Counted from the stretch's first letter, positions 36,890 to 46,643 are shown. The stretch is DNA of 64,000 bases from Granulicella sp. 5B5 (GCF_014083945.1 NZ_CP046444.1:3472001-3536000), one strand, 5' to 3'. The notes: generated by a model from the letters alone, not told the origin. Translations and numbers: made by a program.

Positions 36890-38029
36890 ATGTTGAAGCA
36901 TGGAATTCTTCCGTTGACGATGGCGTTGTCGCTGAGTGTGTGCGCATGGTCGCAGACGCCCACTCCTCAGACACCCGCACAAACGCCGACACAGACGACG
37001 AGTCCCGACGATGCCGGTCCGCAGGGAACCGGGCTGGGGCTGGACCTGCCGAAGAAGAAGGAAGAGGCGCCTCCGCCGCCCGCTCCTGCGGAGGACAAGA
37101 CGGCGAACCCGGGGGGTACGCCCTACTCGCTGCGCGTGGATGTGCCGATTGTGAACCTGGATGTGAGCGTGCTGCTGGATAAGAACCACCAGTTCGTGCC
37201 GGGGCTGAAGGAGAACAACTTCCTGGTGGTGGAGGACGGTGTGGAGCAGCAGGTGACGAGCGTGCGCACGACCAAGGTGCCGATCACCGCGGTGATGCTG
37301 CTGGAGTTCGCCTCGACCTCATGGCCGTTTCTGCAGGACATGGAGAACGCGTCGGCGAGCTTCTTCCGCACGCTGCAGCCGGACGATTACATCGCCGTCG
37401 AGACGTACGACATGCGCACGCACATCCTGTGCGACTTTACGAACAACAAGGACGTGATCCGCGAGGCGCTGCAGTCGATGGTGATCCCGGGCTTCAGCGA
37501 GACGAACGAGTTCGACGCGCTGTACGAGACGCTGGACCGGCTGAGCCGCGTGGAGGGGCGCAAGTACATCATCCTGGTCTCCTCAGGCCGCGACACGATG
37601 AGCCGGCTGACGCTGGACAAGATGCTGGCGAAGATCAAGGCGACGCCCGATGTGACGATCTTTACGATCAGCACGGGCGGCTTTGTGCGTGAGCTGCGCG
37701 GCGACAACGGTCTCCGTGGGATCAGCTACCTGCAGGCCGACAATGAGATGCAGACCTTCGCGAACATGACGGGCGGGATGCACTTCAAGCCGGTCTTCCA
37801 GGGCGAGCTGCCGGACATCTTCGGGCAGATTAATGAGAGCATCCGCAACCAATATGTGCTGACCTACAGGCCGACGAACAAGGCGAATGATGGCAGCTAT
37901 CGCAAGGTGAAGGTGTACCTGGTGGACAATGAAGGCAAGCCGCTGAGGATGCAGGATGAGAAGGGCAAGCCGGTGAAGTACTCGATTGTGGCGCGCGATG
38001 GGTATCGCGCGAAGCTGCCGGTGGAGTAG
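36890..38029 (+). CDS. VWFA-related protein, Acidobacterium type
   Basis: 379 aa secreted protein: signal peptide to about residue 22, a Pro/Thr/Gln-rich linker (23-70), then a von Willebrand A-like domain. The segment VNLDVSVLLDKNHQFVPGLKENNFLVVEDGVEQQV and the C-terminal IRNQYVLTYRPTNKANDGSYRKVKVYL are hallmarks of the acidobacterial VWFA family, found in many copies in these genomes. The metal-ion site is degenerate: LEFASTS replaces the usual DxSxS. Role unknown; perhaps adhesion or secretion. Confidence 0.9.
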   Translation: MLKHGILPLTMALSLSVCAWSQTPTPQTPAQTPTQTTSPDDAGPQGTGLGLDLPKKKEEAPPPPAPAEDKTANPGGTPYSLRVDVPIVNLDVSVLLDKNHQFVPGLKENNFLVVEDGVEQQVTSVRTTKVPITAVMLLEFASTSWPFLQDMENASASFFRTLQPDDYIAVETYDMRTHILCDFTNNKDVIREALQSMVIPGFSETNEFDALYETLDRLSRVEGRKYIILVSSGRDTMSRLTLDKMLAKIKATPDVTIFTISTGGFVRELRGDNGLRGISYLQADNEMQTFANMTGGMHFKPVFQGELPDIFGQINESIRNQYVLTYRPTNKANDGSYRKVKVYLVDNEGKPLRMQDEKGKPVKYSIVARDGYRAKLPVE

Positions 38030-38036
38030 CGGGCAG

Positions 38037-38068
38037 AGGAGTAGGGAATAGAGAGTAGAGAGTAGAGA
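38037..38068. repeat. GAGTAG microrepeat
   Basis: GAGTAGGGAATAGAG-AGTAGAG-AGTAGAG immediately after the VWFA stop; resembles 34992-35024. Confidence 0.45.
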
Positions 38069-38069
38069 A

Positions 38070-38103
38070 AACAAAGGCCACGGTTGATGACCGTGGCCTT
38101 GTT
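38070..38103. terminator. Bidirectional terminator
   Basis: Arms AACAAAGGCCACGGT / ACCGTGGCCTTGTT with a five-base loop, between convergent VWFA and DUF4149 genes. Confidence 0.85.
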
Positions 38104-38114
38104 CTGATATCCGG

Positions 38115-38636
38115 TTACTGTTCTTTGATTTTCCCTTGCATTGAGCTGAGTGCGAGCACGACAAGGCCGCAGAGCAGCACTGCGCCTTCAACCTTGGTGG
38201 AGACGTTGTGCAGGCGGTCGAAGTCGGCGTGGGCAGGGGCGTCCTTGGGGGTGGCGTCGACTTCGGCGCCGCTGTACTGGCTGGCGAGCTGCTGGCGGTC
38301 GCGCTCCATGGCAGGGATGACGCCGAGCTGTGAGTAGGCTGTGAGGCCCAGCATGATGACGACGAGGATGAGCTCGACGGCGCGGACCTTGGCGCGGTCT
38401 CCGAGTGCTAACAGCATCACGGTGAGCAGCAGGTAGAGGAAGCCTGCGTAGGTGCCGAGCGTGTGCAGCGCCAGCAACGTGCCGCGGACGACGATGCCCG
38501 CCTCATGCGTGCTGGGCAGGTTGCCGAAGGCCACCGCAGCCACCACGACGAAGAAGACTAGTGCCCCGACCCACAGCGCAATGCAGTACAGCCGAAGGAT
38601 GCGGGCGATGGTGGCTAGGGTCTTCTTCATCTTCAT
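38115..38636 (-). CDS. DUF4149-family membrane protein
   Basis: 173 aa, four predicted helices (RLYCIALWVGALVFFVVVAAVAFG; LHTLGTYAGFLYLLLTVMLLAL; ELILVVIMLGLTAYSQLGVIP; VEGAVLLCGLVVLAL). The pattern with LWVGALVFF and AYSQLGVIPAMERDR is DUF4149. Function unknown. Last gene of a three-gene minus-strand operon. Confidence 0.8.
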   Translation of the reverse strand: MKMKKTLATIARILRLYCIALWVGALVFFVVVAAVAFGNLPSTHEAGIVVRGTLLALHTLGTYAGFLYLLLTVMLLALGDRAKVRAVELILVVIMLGLTAYSQLGVIPAMERDRQQLASQYSGAEVDATPKDAPAHADFDRLHNVSTKVEGAVLLCGLVVLALSSMQGKIKEQ

Positions 38637-38668
38637 GGGAGTGGCTCCTTATGAGCAGGTACAGCAGG

Positions 38669-39946
38669 TCACGCGCTCTTCTTCAATGCGCGGGCGAGGA
38701 TGAGTTCGAGCGCCGACTTGGCCTGTGCGTAGTCGGCGTCGGAGATCTTGCCCTGCAGCTTGTCGGTTTCGAGGGAGAACATCTCCTCCTTGAGCACGGT
38801 GAGCAGCTGCGAGGCGTGGGCCTGTGGGGAACTGACGGGAGCTGGCGTTGCGGGAGTCCCGAGTGCAACGGCTCCGTCCGTAGCGGTAGGCTTCTTGAGC
38901 AGGAAGCCTGCGGCGATGGCCAGCAGCACGGCGAGACCGGAGAGAATCCACCACTTGTACTTACCCCACGGATCGCGGTTGTTGTTGGGGTCGAGTGGGT
39001 TGTCGAGGCCCTTGCCCGGCGCGGTCTCGTCGGTGGCGGGGGTGTCTGCGCCCTGTGCCTGCTGGCCGCTGGCGCTGCCCTGCGCGGTGTCCTGCGAGTC
39101 GCGCGGGAGCTCACCCCTGCCGGAGAGTGTGAAGCCCAGCGCGGAGCCGGGGGCGACGCTGCGGGCGACGAAGGTCTGCGCGTTCACATCGTCGTTCACC
39201 GGGCTGTAGGGCGAGCCGGAGGCAGGGGTGAAGGTCATCGCCTTGGGCATCATCACGGCGACGGTGTCAGTGGCGTTGGTCACGCGCGGGTCGATCTTGA
39301 ACGAGCCGCTGTAGGGGACGTGGTAGCTGACCTGGAAGCGGGTTTCGCCCGGGCGGATGGGGAAGAGGAAGGTGTACTTGCCCTTTTCAGCCAGCGGCAC
39401 CGGCGCGGCCTGCACGGGCATGCCGCCGGGAGCGAGCGCGGCGGAGCCTTCGACAACCGCGCCTTCGGGTAGGTAGAAGTCGAAGGGCTCGTTGGAGAAC
39501 TGCGTCATGGGCGGCTTGGAGTCGTTCTTGATGAAAAAGTTCTCCACGACTTTGAGGCTGCTGCCGGAGGGATCGGTCTGCAGGCGCATCACAACGGCCT
39601 CGGTGGAGACGCCCTTGACACTGGCGGCGGCGTTGTAGACGTCGACGTCAATGGTGCTGGTGCCGGGCTGCGCGGGCTGGAAGTAGTTGGCCTTGTCGTG
39701 CGTCACGCGGACGAGGTGCAGACCGTCGTCGGGGACTTCGAGGGTGTAGTGGCCGCGGGCGTCGGTGGTGGTGTGCGTGGACTCCTGCATGCCGGCGGCG
39801 AGACGGATGAGGGTGACGGTGTCGCCGCCAGAGGGCTTGCCGGTGGTCTTGTTGGTGACCGTGCCGGTGATGTTGGCCGCGGCAAAGGCGGGCACAGTGA
39901 GCGCGAGAAGGGCGAGCGGGCGGAGAGTCTTCAGGAGTGCTTGCAC
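38669..39946 (-). CDS. Carboxypeptidase-regulatory-like domain membrane protein
   Basis: 425 aa, GTG start. A signal peptide (to about residue 24) is followed by a transthyretin-like fold (ITGTVTNKTTGKPSGGDTV, TTTDARGHYTLEVPD), an extracytoplasmic beta-rich region, a Gln/Ala-rich linker and one membrane helix (WWILSGLAVLLAIAAGFLL). The cytoplasmic tail EEMFSLETDKLQGKISDADYAQAKSAL resembles SHOCT/CcmI-type segments, echoed in the upstream gene's product. Possibly part of cytochrome biogenesis or envelope assembly (inference). Confidence 0.75.
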   Translation of the reverse strand: MQALLKTLRPLALLALTVPAFAAANITGTVTNKTTGKPSGGDTVTLIRLAAGMQESTHTTTDARGHYTLEVPDDGLHLVRVTHDKANYFQPAQPGTSTIDVDVYNAAASVKGVSTEAVVMRLQTDPSGSSLKVVENFFIKNDSKPPMTQFSNEPFDFYLPEGAVVEGSAALAPGGMPVQAAPVPLAEKGKYTFLFPIRPGETRFQVSYHVPYSGSFKIDPRVTNATDTVAVMMPKAMTFTPASGSPYSPVNDDVNAQTFVARSVAPGSALGFTLSGRGELPRDSQDTAQGSASGQQAQGADTPATDETAPGKGLDNPLDPNNNRDPWGKYKWWILSGLAVLLAIAAGFLLKKPTATDGAVALGTPATPAPVSSPQAHASQLLTVLKEEMFSLETDKLQGKISDADYAQAKSALELILARALKKSA

Positions 39947-40001
39947 ACTTCAAGAATACTGCACGGGCTGTTGAGGGGCTTTGCGCGGCTGCCGATAAGC
40001 G

Positions 40002-40274
40002 CTACGCGCCGAGGGCGTCCATCTCGGAGACGACGCGGGCGGCCTCGTTTTCGAGCGATTCGCGCTGGCGGGCGTAGTCGTCCTCGGGGTACTTGCCGGC
40101 GCGGAACTCGAAGTTCAGGTCGCGAAGGTTTTCGTAGATCGCGTCCTTGCGCTCACGCAGGTAGTCCAGCCGGGTCTTTTCGGTGGGACGGGCCAGCTTC
40201 TGCTGCGGCCAGAGGATATAGGCAAAGCAGCCAAGGGTCAGTAGAGCGGGAGGCAAAATCGTCTGGAGATCCAT
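40002..40274 (-). CDS. CcmI/SHOCT-like small membrane protein
   Basis: 90 aa: one N-terminal helix (LPPALLTLGCFAYILWPQ), then a charged helical region YLRERKDAIYENLRDLNFEF followed by RAGKYPEDDYARQRESLE. This is the pattern at the N-terminus of CcmI-type cytochrome c maturation proteins, without a TPR domain. First gene of the operon with the carboxypeptidase-regulatory and DUF4149 proteins. Database annotation is likely 'hypothetical'. Confidence 0.62.
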   Translation of the reverse strand: MDLQTILPPALLTLGCFAYILWPQQKLARPTEKTRLDYLRERKDAIYENLRDLNFEFRAGKYPEDDYARQRESLENEAARVVSEMDALGA

Positions 40275-40498
40275 CGATCGGAGTTCCTCGGGAACAACTG
40301 GTCTTGAATAGGCGTAGCCGTGATCCGGTGAAGATTTGGGAAGCGCCTGGGGCGCAAACCGCGTCCAACGGACAAGGCTGTCAAACCGCCCCTATGATTG
40401 TAGCGAGGTTTGTTCCATATTTCACATACCTCTTCAGGGGCAGGGCGTTTTCTGCATAGACTGGTTTCGATTCAAGGGCGAGAACGAGGGAGGTTCGA

Positions 40499-41743
40499 TT
40501 GCTGCGGTCCGTTCGGGTTGGCTGGGTAAGTGATTGGAAAGGCTTGGTTTGCACGGTACTGGTGGCGCTGCTGGTAGGCGTTCCGGTGGCTGCCGAGGCG
40601 CAGGCGAACCAGCATACGGTGCCGCTCAATCTCGATCCCGAGGTCCGCCAGGGCTTCGACCACTTCTACAACCTGGACTACGACGGGGCCTACCGCATCT
40701 TTACCGACGTCGCGCAGAAGCACCCCAACGACCCGATGGCGTGGAACTACATCCTGTTCACGGTCATCTTCCGCGAGCTCTATCACCAGGATCTGCTGGA
40801 CACCACCTACTATGCGCACAACAGCTTTCTGGCGACTAAGCGCGATGTGAATGTGCTGCCGGCGACGCGGCAGGAGATCGAGAGCCTGACGAACAAGGTC
40901 GTCGGCATGACGGACGCGGTGCTCAGCAAAAACCCGAACGACAAGAACGCACTGTTTGAGCGTGGCTACGCGAAGGGGATGCACGGCGCGTTCGTTGTGC
41001 TGGCAGACCATGCCTACGCGATGGGGGCGCGGCAGGGCTACGCGGCGCGCAACGACAGCGAGGCGGTGCTGAAGCTCGACCCGCAGTACGCGGACGCTTA
41101 CATGGCGGTGGGCATCCAGCAGTTTGCGGTGGCGAGCCTGCCGACGTGGGTGCGGCTGATTGTGGGGATTATGGGCGTGGGCGGCAACCGCGAGAAGGGG
41201 CTGCAGATGTTGCGCTACTCGGCTGCGCATGGCGTGGTGACGAGTGTGGAGTCTCGCACGGCGCTGGGGCTGTTTCTGCGCCACGACGGCCGCTACGCCG
41301 AGGCGCTGGTGGTGGAGCGCGCGCTGGCGAAGGACTTTCCGCATGACTATCTGTTTCAGCTGGAGGTCGCGAACCTGACCAAGGACGAGGGCCAGGGGCT
41401 GCAGGCGATCGCGCTGTACAAGCAGGTGATTGCGGACGCGGAGAAGCCCGGCTACTTTGTGGACGTGCGGCTGCAGATGGCGTGGTTCGGGCTGGCGGAC
41501 ACGGAGCGCGGTTACAACATCCTGAAGGATGCGGCTTATGGCTACGAGCAGGCCGCCACGCAGCCCAACTGCAGCGACTGGCTGCGCAAGCGGGCGTGGC
41601 TCGCAGCCGGGCAGACGGAGGACCTGCTGCACGACCGCCAGAAGGCAATCGCGGACTACAGGCAGGTGCTAAAGCCCGGTGGCGACCAGACGCAGGCGGG
41701 GGCTGCGCGGGGGTATATCGAGAAGCCGTACACAGGCAAGTGA
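40499..41743 (+). CDS. Secreted TPR-like protein of unknown function
   Basis: 414 aa from a TTG with GGGAGG five bases upstream. A signal peptide with a late hydrophobic core (residues 15-33) precedes helical tetratricopeptide-like repeats: QGFDHFYNLDYDGAYRIFTD, EAVLKLDPQYADAYMAVGIQ, EALVVERALAKDFPHDY, AIADYRQVLKPGG. Probably a periplasmic or outer-membrane scaffold. I do not recognise a named family. It is alone between a divergent operon and pspC. Confidence 0.72.
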   Translation: MLRSVRVGWVSDWKGLVCTVLVALLVGVPVAAEAQANQHTVPLNLDPEVRQGFDHFYNLDYDGAYRIFTDVAQKHPNDPMAWNYILFTVIFRELYHQDLLDTTYYAHNSFLATKRDVNVLPATRQEIESLTNKVVGMTDAVLSKNPNDKNALFERGYAKGMHGAFVVLADHAYAMGARQGYAARNDSEAVLKLDPQYADAYMAVGIQQFAVASLPTWVRLIVGIMGVGGNREKGLQMLRYSAAHGVVTSVESRTALGLFLRHDGRYAEALVVERALAKDFPHDYLFQLEVANLTKDEGQGLQAIALYKQVIADAEKPGYFVDVRLQMAWFGLADTERGYNILKDAAYGYEQAATQPNCSDWLRKRAWLAAGQTEDLLHDRQKAIADYRQVLKPGGDQTQAGAARGYIEKPYTGK

Positions 41744-41821
41744 AACGGCTCGACAGGGATTCCTATCTGGAACCGTCCTCTATCGGTTTGCGTATCACTT
41801 CCTGTACTGAGGAGGTTCAAG

Positions 41822-42181
41822 ATGATCTGCTCCAACTGCAACAGTGAGATTCAACCGGGCGCGCGGTTCTGCAGCGCCTGTGGTGTGCGGCTGACGCCGG
41901 CGTGGGTTCCGCCCAGTGAGGCGGCGGCGCGCGAAGGGCTCTTTCGGCCGCGCAATGGCCGCATGGTCGGCGGCGTGTGCGCCGGTTTTGCGCAGCGTTA
42001 TGGACTGGATGTGACGCTGGTCCGCATCATTCTGGTGCTGGCGGTGGTCTTTGGCTGCGGCGCGCCGATTGTGGCGTACCTGATCGCGTGGGCTGTGATG
42101 CCGAACGAGCCGTTCTCGTTTACGACGCAACCGATTGTGACGCCGCCGCCGGTGGCGCCGACCGATCAGCCGCAGGTTTGA
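41822..42181 (+). CDS. Zinc-ribbon PspC-domain protein
   Basis: 119 aa. An N-terminal zinc ribbon (CSNCNSEIQPGARFCSACG) is fused to a PspC domain (MVGGVCAGFAQRYGLDVTLVRIILVLAVVFGCGAPIVAYLI), then a Pro-rich tail. PspC proteins respond to envelope stress at the inner membrane. RBS GAGGTT precedes the start. The ribbon plus PspC fusion is a common arrangement in environmental bacteria. Confidence 0.88.
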   Translation: MICSNCNSEIQPGARFCSACGVRLTPAWVPPSEAAAREGLFRPRNGRMVGGVCAGFAQRYGLDVTLVRIILVLAVVFGCGAPIVAYLIAWAVMPNEPFSFTTQPIVTPPPVAPTDQPQV

Positions 42182-42226
42182 GCGCTGCGGAGAACTTTGA
42201 AGGGGTGTGGCGGATAGAATGAATGG

Positions 42227-43510
42227 GTGAGTCCCAGTTCATCCCCACGCCCCTTTGTTTATGTGCAGGACCGCCTTGTGTGCTCCGGCGTCGACGTGAC
42301 CGCGCTGGCTGAGCAGTATGGCACGCCGCTGTATGTGTACTCGGCTGATGCCATCCGCGAGCGCGCGACGATGCTGCAGCAGGCCTTTGCCGCCGCTGCT
42401 CCCAGGCTGAATACGACGCTGTGCTATGCCGTGAAGGCGAACTCGTCGCTGGCGATTTTGAAGATGCTGGGCGAGGCCGGTTGTGGCTTCGATATTGTCT
42501 CCGGCGGTGAGTTGGAGCGCGTGAAGCGTGCCGCGCCGCAGTCCGTGGGCAAGGTGGTGTTTTCCGGTGTCGGCAAGCAGGCGTGGGAGATGGATGCCGC
42601 GCTACAGGCGGGTATCCTGCTCTTCAACGTGGAGAGCGAGGCCGAGCTCGAGCTGTTGAGCGAGCGTGCCGTGGCATTGAACAAGACCGCACGCATCGCG
42701 TTGCGCGTGAACCCCGATGTGTTCGCCGAGACGCATCCGTATATCTCCACTGGGTTGAGCGCGCACAAGTTTGGGATTGCGATTGCGCGGGCGCGGGCGG
42801 TGTATCAGCGTGCGGCGTCGTTGCCGGGGCTGAAGCCCGAGGGCGTCAGTGTGCACATCGGCTCGCAGATTCGTGCCGTCGAGCCCTTTGGGCAGGCGCT
42901 GGCGCGGGTGCGGTCGCTGGTGGAGGAACTGCGCAGCGATGGCATCGCCATCCACTATGTCGATGCGGGCGGCGGCTTCGGTATCGAATACGGCGAAGGC
43001 GCGTTCGATCCGGCGGCGAGTGTCGCGAGCTATGCGAAGGAGCTTGCGGCGGTGATGCAGGGGCTCGACGCACAGCTGCTGCTGGAGCCGGGGCGGTTTC
43101 TGGTGGCGCAGGCAGGGGCGCTGGTTACGCGCGTGCTCTATACCAAGCAGAACGGCGACAAGCATTTTGTGATTACCGATGCCGCGATGAACGATCTGAT
43201 TCGTCCGGCGCTGTACCAGGCGCACCATGAGATTTGGCCTGTCGTGAAGTCGGACCGCGCGCCGCAGAAGGCGGACATCGTCGGCCCGGTGTGCGAGTCG
43301 GGCGACTTCTTTGCGCGGGACCGGCTCCTGCCGGAACTTGAGGCAGGTGATTTAGCCGCTCTGCTCGATGCGGGCGCCTATGGCATGACGCTGGCCTCGC
43401 ACTACAACACGCGTGTACATCCGGCGGAGGTGCTGGTCGAAGGGGGCGCGGCACGTCTGGTGCGGCGGCGCGAGACGCTCGATGAGCTGATGGCGGCGGA
43501 GATCCTGTAG
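42227..43510 (+). CDS. lysA: Diaminopimelate decarboxylase
   Basis: 427 aa, GTG start. Last step of lysine synthesis: meso-diaminopimelate to lysine and CO2. Fold-type III PLP enzyme; the PLP lysine is Lys70 in CYAVKANSSLAIL. HKFGIAI, HIGSQI, the glycine-rich DAGGGFGIEYG, LEPGRFLVA and the catalytic-Cys motif CESGDFFARD are all in place. It follows the pspC-like gene after 45 bp with no terminator between. Confidence 0.95.
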   Translation: MSPSSSPRPFVYVQDRLVCSGVDVTALAEQYGTPLYVYSADAIRERATMLQQAFAAAAPRLNTTLCYAVKANSSLAILKMLGEAGCGFDIVSGGELERVKRAAPQSVGKVVFSGVGKQAWEMDAALQAGILLFNVESEAELELLSERAVALNKTARIALRVNPDVFAETHPYISTGLSAHKFGIAIARARAVYQRAASLPGLKPEGVSVHIGSQIRAVEPFGQALARVRSLVEELRSDGIAIHYVDAGGGFGIEYGEGAFDPAASVASYAKELAAVMQGLDAQLLLEPGRFLVAQAGALVTRVLYTKQNGDKHFVITDAAMNDLIRPALYQAHHEIWPVVKSDRAPQKADIVGPVCESGDFFARDRLLPELEAGDLAALLDAGAYGMTLASHYNTRVHPAEVLVEGGAARLVRRRETLDELMAAEIL

Positions 43511-43763
43511 AACAATTACCCGAGCTTTGCGGGATGAAAGCGGTTTGCACGGAGGGCGCAAACGCAGCCGAGGAACATGGCATCGTACTAAATGGCTGTT
43601 TGAGCGGGCCTGGAAGTGCGCTTCAGGCCTGACGCCACGGTACGACCGGGGGCCTCCTGGCTCGATGTATCAGGTCCATACAACAACCATCTACGCAACA
43701 CGCGAGGCACGATCCCATTTTTGTGGGTTGGTGGCCGGTCGCGGTCGAATGAAGGGGAATGTT

Positions 43764-44924
43764 ATGAAGGCATTGGTTTATCACGGACCGAAAAAGGTAA
43801 CGGTGGATACCGTTCCCGACGCCAAAATCGAGAAGATGACAGACGTTGTGATCAAGCTGACCACCACAAATATCTGCGGCTCCGATCTCCATATGTATGA
43901 AGGCCGCACAGACGTGAAGAAAGGCAAGGTACTTGGGCACGAAAATCTGGGCGAGGTGGTTGAGGCCGGCCAGGCCGTCGACAGTGTGAAGGTCGGCGAC
44001 AAGGTTGTGCTGCCATTCAACGTAGCGTGCGGATTCTGCGCCAACTGCGAGCGCGGGCTCACGGGCTACTGTCTTACCTGTGCCGATCCCTCGGTCATGC
44101 CGGGTATGGCTGGCGCTGCATATGGCTTTGCGGGCATGGGGCCATACAACGGTGGGCAGGCGGAGTATCTGCGGGTGCCGTATGCGGACTTCAACTGCCT
44201 GCATCTGCCCGAGGACGCGGACGAGAAGGAGAAGGACTATGTAATGCTGTCGGACATTTTTCCGACAGGCTGGCACTCGACGCGGCTGGCCGGTTTGGAG
44301 CCGGGGCAGTCGATCGTGATCTATGGTGCCGGGCCGGTCGGATTGATGGCAACGATGTCGGCGCGCATCCAGGGAGCGTCGCAGATCTTTGTGGTCGACG
44401 GTAAACCGGACCGGCTGGCGCTGGCAAAGAAACTGGGTGCCACCCCGATCGATACGCTGGAGGGCGATATCGGCGATCGGATTCGCGAGATGACCGGCGG
44501 GCTCGGCGCAGATTGCGGCGCGGAGTGCATTGGCTACCAGTGTCACAACGCGGACGGCAAGGAAGTGCCGAATCTGGTGATGAACTCGCTGGTGGATGCG
44601 GTGAAGGCGACAGGCCAGATCGGCGTCATTGGCGTATTCGTGCCAAAGGACCCCGGCGCGGAAGACAAGCTGGAGAAGAAGGGCCAGATAGCCTTCGACT
44701 TCGGCAAATTCTGGTTCAAGGGGCAGAAGATGGGCACCGGGCAATGCAATGTAAAAGCGTACAACCGGCGTCTGCGCGACCTGATTCATCATGGGCTGGC
44801 GAAGCCGTCGGTGATCATCTCGCATGAGCTGCCGCTGGAGCGCGCGCCGGAAGCGTACAAACACTTCGACAACCGGGACGAGGGCTGGACGAAGGTGATC
44901 CTGCACCCACACGCTGCGGCATAG
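43764..44924 (+). CDS. Zinc alcohol dehydrogenase, glutathione-independent formaldehyde dehydrogenase type
   Basis: 386 aa from [12 protein letters not shown], with AAGGGG upstream; the frame extends 79 codons further but lacks similarity. Medium-chain dehydrogenase: catalytic zinc Cys in [20 protein letters not shown], structural-zinc loop [16 protein letters not shown], dinucleotide fold [12 protein letters not shown], and the family's long insert ([21 protein letters not shown]). Likely oxidises formaldehyde or related aldehydes with tightly bound NAD. Confidence 0.88.
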   Translation: MKALVYHGPKKVTVDTVPDAKIEKMTDVVIKLTTTNICGSDLHMYEGRTDVKKGKVLGHENLGEVVEAGQAVDSVKVGDKVVLPFNVACGFCANCERGLTGYCLTCADPSVMPGMAGAAYGFAGMGPYNGGQAEYLRVPYADFNCLHLPEDADEKEKDYVMLSDIFPTGWHSTRLAGLEPGQSIVIYGAGPVGLMATMSARIQGASQIFVVDGKPDRLALAKKLGATPIDTLEGDIGDRIREMTGGLGADCGAECIGYQCHNADGKEVPNLVMNSLVDAVKATGQIGVIGVFVPKDPGAEDKLEKKGQIAFDFGKFWFKGQKMGTGQCNVKAYNRRLRDLIHHGLAKPSVIISHELPLERAPEAYKHFDNRDEGWTKVILHPHAAA

Positions 44925-45088
44925 AGCGACGTGGCAGAGGGCCGGTGGCGCAAGGTGACGCCGTCGGCCTTCGTGCTTTCCAGAGGGGCCTGCGTGCTAC
45001 ACTTTTACCCGATGCAGTTGTGCGACGGGTGCTGATTTCAGGCACTTTCCGCGATCTGCCGATTCCAAAGCAGCAGAGGTTTTACCCC

Positions 45089-45829
45089 ATGTCCGGCCAC
45101 TCAAAATGGGCAACAATTAAGCATAAGAAGGGCGCGCTGGACGCCAAGCGCGGCAAGATCTTTACTCGCCTGATCAAGGAAATCACCATTGCGGCCAAGG
45201 GCGGCGGTGGCGACCCGGACGGCAACCCGCGCCTGCGCACGGCCATCGCCGCAGCGAAGGCGGAGAACATGCCCGCGGACAACATCAAGCGCGCCATCCA
45301 GAAGGGCACCGGCGAGCTTGAGGGCGCGAGCTACGAAGAGATTCGCTATGAGGGCTACGGCCCCGGCGGTGTCGCGATCATCGTCGACGTTCTGACGGAC
45401 AACAAGAACCGCGCGGCGAGCGAAATCCGCCACGCGTTTTCGAAGCAGGGCGGCAATCTGGGAGCTCCTGGATCGGTGGCCCACATGTTCTCGAAGAAGG
45501 GCCTGATCGTGGTGGAGAAGAGCGCGGCCAGCGAGGACAAGCTGACCGAGATCGTGCTCGATGCCGGTGCCGAGGACCTGAGCGACGAGGGCGAGGTGTG
45601 GGAGATTACGACCGCGCCGAACGACTTCAACGCGGTGCTCGATGCCGTGAAGGCCGCGAAGATCGAGACGGTGCAGGCCGAGGTGACGATGATCGCCTCA
45701 ACCTACACCAAGCTGGAAGGCGCGCCGGCAGCACAGATGATGCGACTGCTGGATGCCATCGATGACCTCGACGACACGCAGAATGTGTACTCGAACTTCG
45801 ATATGGATGAGGCTTCGGTACCGGCGTAA
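45089..45829 (+). CDS. yebC: YebC/PmpR-family transcriptional regulator
   Basis: 246 aa starting [23 protein letters not shown], the invariant family N-terminus. DUF28 three-domain protein; recent work on the family points to ribosome-associated relief of polyproline stalling as well as DNA binding. Often located near ruvC, but no ruv genes are here. It ends at a perfect hairpin. Confidence 0.95.
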   Translation: MSGHSKWATIKHKKGALDAKRGKIFTRLIKEITIAAKGGGGDPDGNPRLRTAIAAAKAENMPADNIKRAIQKGTGELEGASYEEIRYEGYGPGGVAIIVDVLTDNKNRAASEIRHAFSKQGGNLGAPGSVAHMFSKKGLIVVEKSAASEDKLTEIVLDAGAEDLSDEGEVWEITTAPNDFNAVLDAVKAAKIETVQAEVTMIASTYTKLEGAPAAQMMRLLDAIDDLDDTQNVYSNFDMDEASVPA

Positions 45830-45858
45830 AGCAGATTCGAGATACTAGATTCGAGATG

Positions 45859-45887
45859 CGAAAGCCGCCATTCGATGGCGGCTTTCG
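45859..45887 (+). terminator. Terminator of yebC
   Basis: Perfect 13-base arms (CGAAAGCCGCCAT and complement) around loop TCG. Just upstream an AGATTCGAGAT motif occurs twice in tandem. Confidence 0.8.
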
Positions 45888-45905
45888 ATTGTGAGGAGAT
45901 GAAAG

Positions 45906-46643
45906 ATGCGGATGCTTTGGTTGGGCCTTGGTGTGTTGGCGATGACGGTGAGCGCGGCTGCGCAGCAGACGGCATCGCCCACTGTAGATTCGCACGCGCT
46001 CTCTCCGGTTGAGACTGCCTCGCAGTCGAAGTGGGACATCGGCGCGTTCTTCGAAGGTGGCCCCGGCCTCGAGCAGCGGACGGACTACTCGTTCCTGATG
46101 GCGGGCGTGCAGGCTGGCAAGATCCTTACGCCGGAGATCGGCCACGGCCCGCTCAAGGGCAACTTCGAGTACGCCATCCAGGTCATCCCCTACTGGCAGT
46201 CCTTCACGCCGAAGAGTCAGCGCCTGGTCGACTGCCCCGCGGGCGCGACCTCGGCCTCGCAGTGCTATGGCCCGGTCACCGCTGGCGGCACGTATCACGG
46301 TTTCAGCATCACACCGTTCGTCTTCCGCTGGAACTTCATGCACGGCCGCAGATTTATGCCGTGGGCGCAGGCCGCGGGCGGGTTGCTGTATACCACGCGC
46401 AAGTACCCCGGCACCGGCAACCTGGACTACACCGACCCCACGCAGACCGGCCCGGCGGCCGATACCAGCGTGTGGAACTTCCTGCCGCAGGGCGGAATCG
46501 GCGCGCATTATTTCGTGCGTCCTGACCGCTCGCTCGACTTTGGCATCAACGGCGTGCATCTATCCAGTGCGAGCCTCGGCGACAAGAACCCCGGCGTGAA
46601 TGTGAGCCTGCAGATGTCGGTGGGCTACACCTGGTGGAAGTAA
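45906..46643 (+). CDS. PagL/acyloxyacyl-hydrolase-like outer-membrane protein
   Basis: 245 aa with a signal peptide (MRMLWLGLGVLAMTVSAAAQ). Alternating strands end in an aromatic C-terminal residue region (SVGYTWWK), typical of a small beta-barrel. VHLSSASLGDKNPGVN resembles the His-x-Ser catalytic motif of PagL lipid A deacylases; KILTPEIGHGPLKGNFEYAIQVIPYWQ also fits. Activity on lipid A is inferred. Confidence 0.68.
   Translation: MRMLWLGLGVLAMTVSAAAQQTASPTVDSHALSPVETASQSKWDIGAFFEGGPGLEQRTDYSFLMAGVQAGKILTPEIGHGPLKGNFEYAIQVIPYWQSFTPKSQRLVDCPAGATSASQCYGPVTAGGTYHGFSITPFVFRWNFMHGRRFMPWAQAAGGLLYTTRKYPGTGNLDYTDPTQTGPAADTSVWNFLPQGGIGAHYFVRPDRSLDFGINGVHLSSASLGDKNPGVNVSLQMSVGYTWWK

Noticed and set aside
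34992-38068. Short GAGTAG-type repeats as a CRISPR array
   Set aside because: Units are too short, contiguous and scattered, with no uniform spacers and no cas genes.
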